Shown here piece after piece: positions 63,870-64,000 of a stretch of 64,000 nt of DNA. Origin of the DNA: Hydractinia symbiolongicarpus (taxonomy: Eukaryota > Cnidaria > Hydrozoa > Anthoathecata > Hydractiniidae); contig NC_079876.1 of NCBI RefSeq assembly GCF_029227915.1, positions 9,116,001-9,180,000 on the forward strand. Direction: 5' to 3'. The notes under the pieces are model-generated. The model saw only the letters and a program-made list of their open reading frames with translations, searched no databases and was not told where the DNA came from. Numbering within the stretch: position 1 is the stretch's first letter; every line of letters begins with the position of its first letter. The position numbers and the translations under genes are program-made.

Positions 63870-64000
63870 AGCGATTACACTGGGCGCTGTGGTAGCGCTT
63901 CATTTAAGATTTAAGATGAAAAAGTCATTTTTTTACTGTGGGACCAATCCTAGCCATTAGCGCGCGCTGAAGAAATAGCGACAGTTTCAAAAATTACATT
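63870..64000. repeat. Partial monomer at the right edge of the window
   Basis: These 131 bp match the beginning of monomer 60508 at an offset of 3362 bp, including TTTAAGATTTAAGATG and AATCCTAGCCATTAGCGCG. The array therefore continues past the window. The left edge also starts exactly at a monomer boundary of the phase used here, with no flanking non-satellite DNA. Confidence 0.9.

Larger units (their letters stand above)
1..64000. repeat. Satellite array of ~373-bp monomers filling the whole window
   Basis: Every part of the window belongs to one tandem repeat family. Successive copies of the boundary word CTCAGCG(A/T)YTACAC, taken as monomer start at its AGCG, are spaced 372-374 bp apart with few exceptions (360, 370s, one 470). 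This gives 171 full monomers and one partial, mean about 373.5 bp, all in the same orientation. Words conserved in nearly all copies are GCGCTGTGGTAGCGC near offset 14, CTGTGGGACCAATCCTAG near offset 66, CATTGACTTTC near offset 132, and TAATTTGACATGATTGCC near the end. One counted monomer is 39% G+C with 18 CpG (observed/expected about 1.27). No stretch of 300 bases lacks the repeat, and no gene, RNA gene or mobile element interrupts it. The family is not recognised. The length is close to twice a nucleosome repeat, common for centromeric satellites, but the location is inference. Confidence 0.97.
59169..64000. repeat. Subarray IV: four/five-monomer HOR
   Basis: Monomers start at 59014 (its right part), 59387, 59760, 60134, 60508, 60882, 61255, 61628, 62002, 62376, 62749, 63122, 63496 and 63870. 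The basic unit is four monomers, with markers GATGAATAAGTCATTC plus CGTATCAAAATG; CACTGAAGGAAAAGCG; ACGCTGTAGTAGCACTTC; and AAGTAATTTGTTTGC. 60882-62375 is a 1494-bp four-monomer unit. 59014-60881 is a 1868-bp five-monomer unit ending in the extra monomer 60508. From 62376 another four monomers lead to 63870, which starts the extra monomer again. The spacing between equivalent five-monomer parts is 3362 bp. Confidence 0.9.

Noticed and set aside
1-64000. CRISPR array
   Set aside because: The repeated unit is the entire 373 bp. There are no short repeats separated by unique spacers, and no cas genes.
1-64000. Tandem rRNA, 5S or histone gene cluster
   Set aside because: No conserved rRNA or 5S segment and no open frame of histone size in the monomer. 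The unit is far too short and drifts evenly along its length.

Overview
The window is one uninterrupted tandem satellite array. All 64,000 bases consist of head-to-tail copies of an AT-rich unit of about 373 bp (usually 372-374), all in the same orientation. I placed 171 complete monomers plus a 131-bp partial one at the right edge by walking the conserved boundary word CTCAGCGAYTACAC through the window. I found no protein gene, RNA gene, transposon, CRISPR array or single-copy DNA. A hand count of one monomer (14184-14557) gives 146 G+C in 374 (39%), with 18 CpG against about 14 expected. The scale and lack of genes point to a eukaryotic centromeric, pericentromeric or other heterochromatic block. 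The lack of CpG depletion argues against a heavily methylated vertebrate or plant satellite and fits an invertebrate better. I do not recognise the family, so species and chromosomal location are unassigned.

Layout. Subarray I (about 1-10455) is a mosaic of short-period amplifications: two exact 1492-bp four-monomer units, then a 1119-bp three-monomer version, a near-identical monomer pair, and three 747-bp dimers. Subarray II (about 10456-34265) is built from two diverged monomer classes, here called A and B. It begins with 745-bp A-B dimers and grows into a higher-order repeat (HOR) of 18 monomers (6718 bp), then 16 monomers (5973 bp), then a truncated third copy. Subarray III (about 34266-59168) carries an even larger HOR, two tandem copies of 33 and 32 monomers (12,299 and 11,925 bp). 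Over their common 10.7 kb these differ at only about a dozen bases by eye. Subarray IV (59169-64000) is a 4-monomer unit (1494 bp) alternating with a 5-monomer form (1868 bp).

How it was made. Most size differences between HOR copies can be explained by chimeric monomers at the edges of gained or lost whole units, as unequal exchange in register would produce. One clear exception is a 470-bp monomer (32471-32940) with an out-of-register 97-bp partial duplication across a 3-bp microhomology. Several apparently independent switch points between monomer types fall in the same small interval of the monomer (offset about 201-218, around TAGCGATATTTTTC), a possible recombination hotspot. The few short open frames are satellite frames that recur at the repeat spacing and are not genes.
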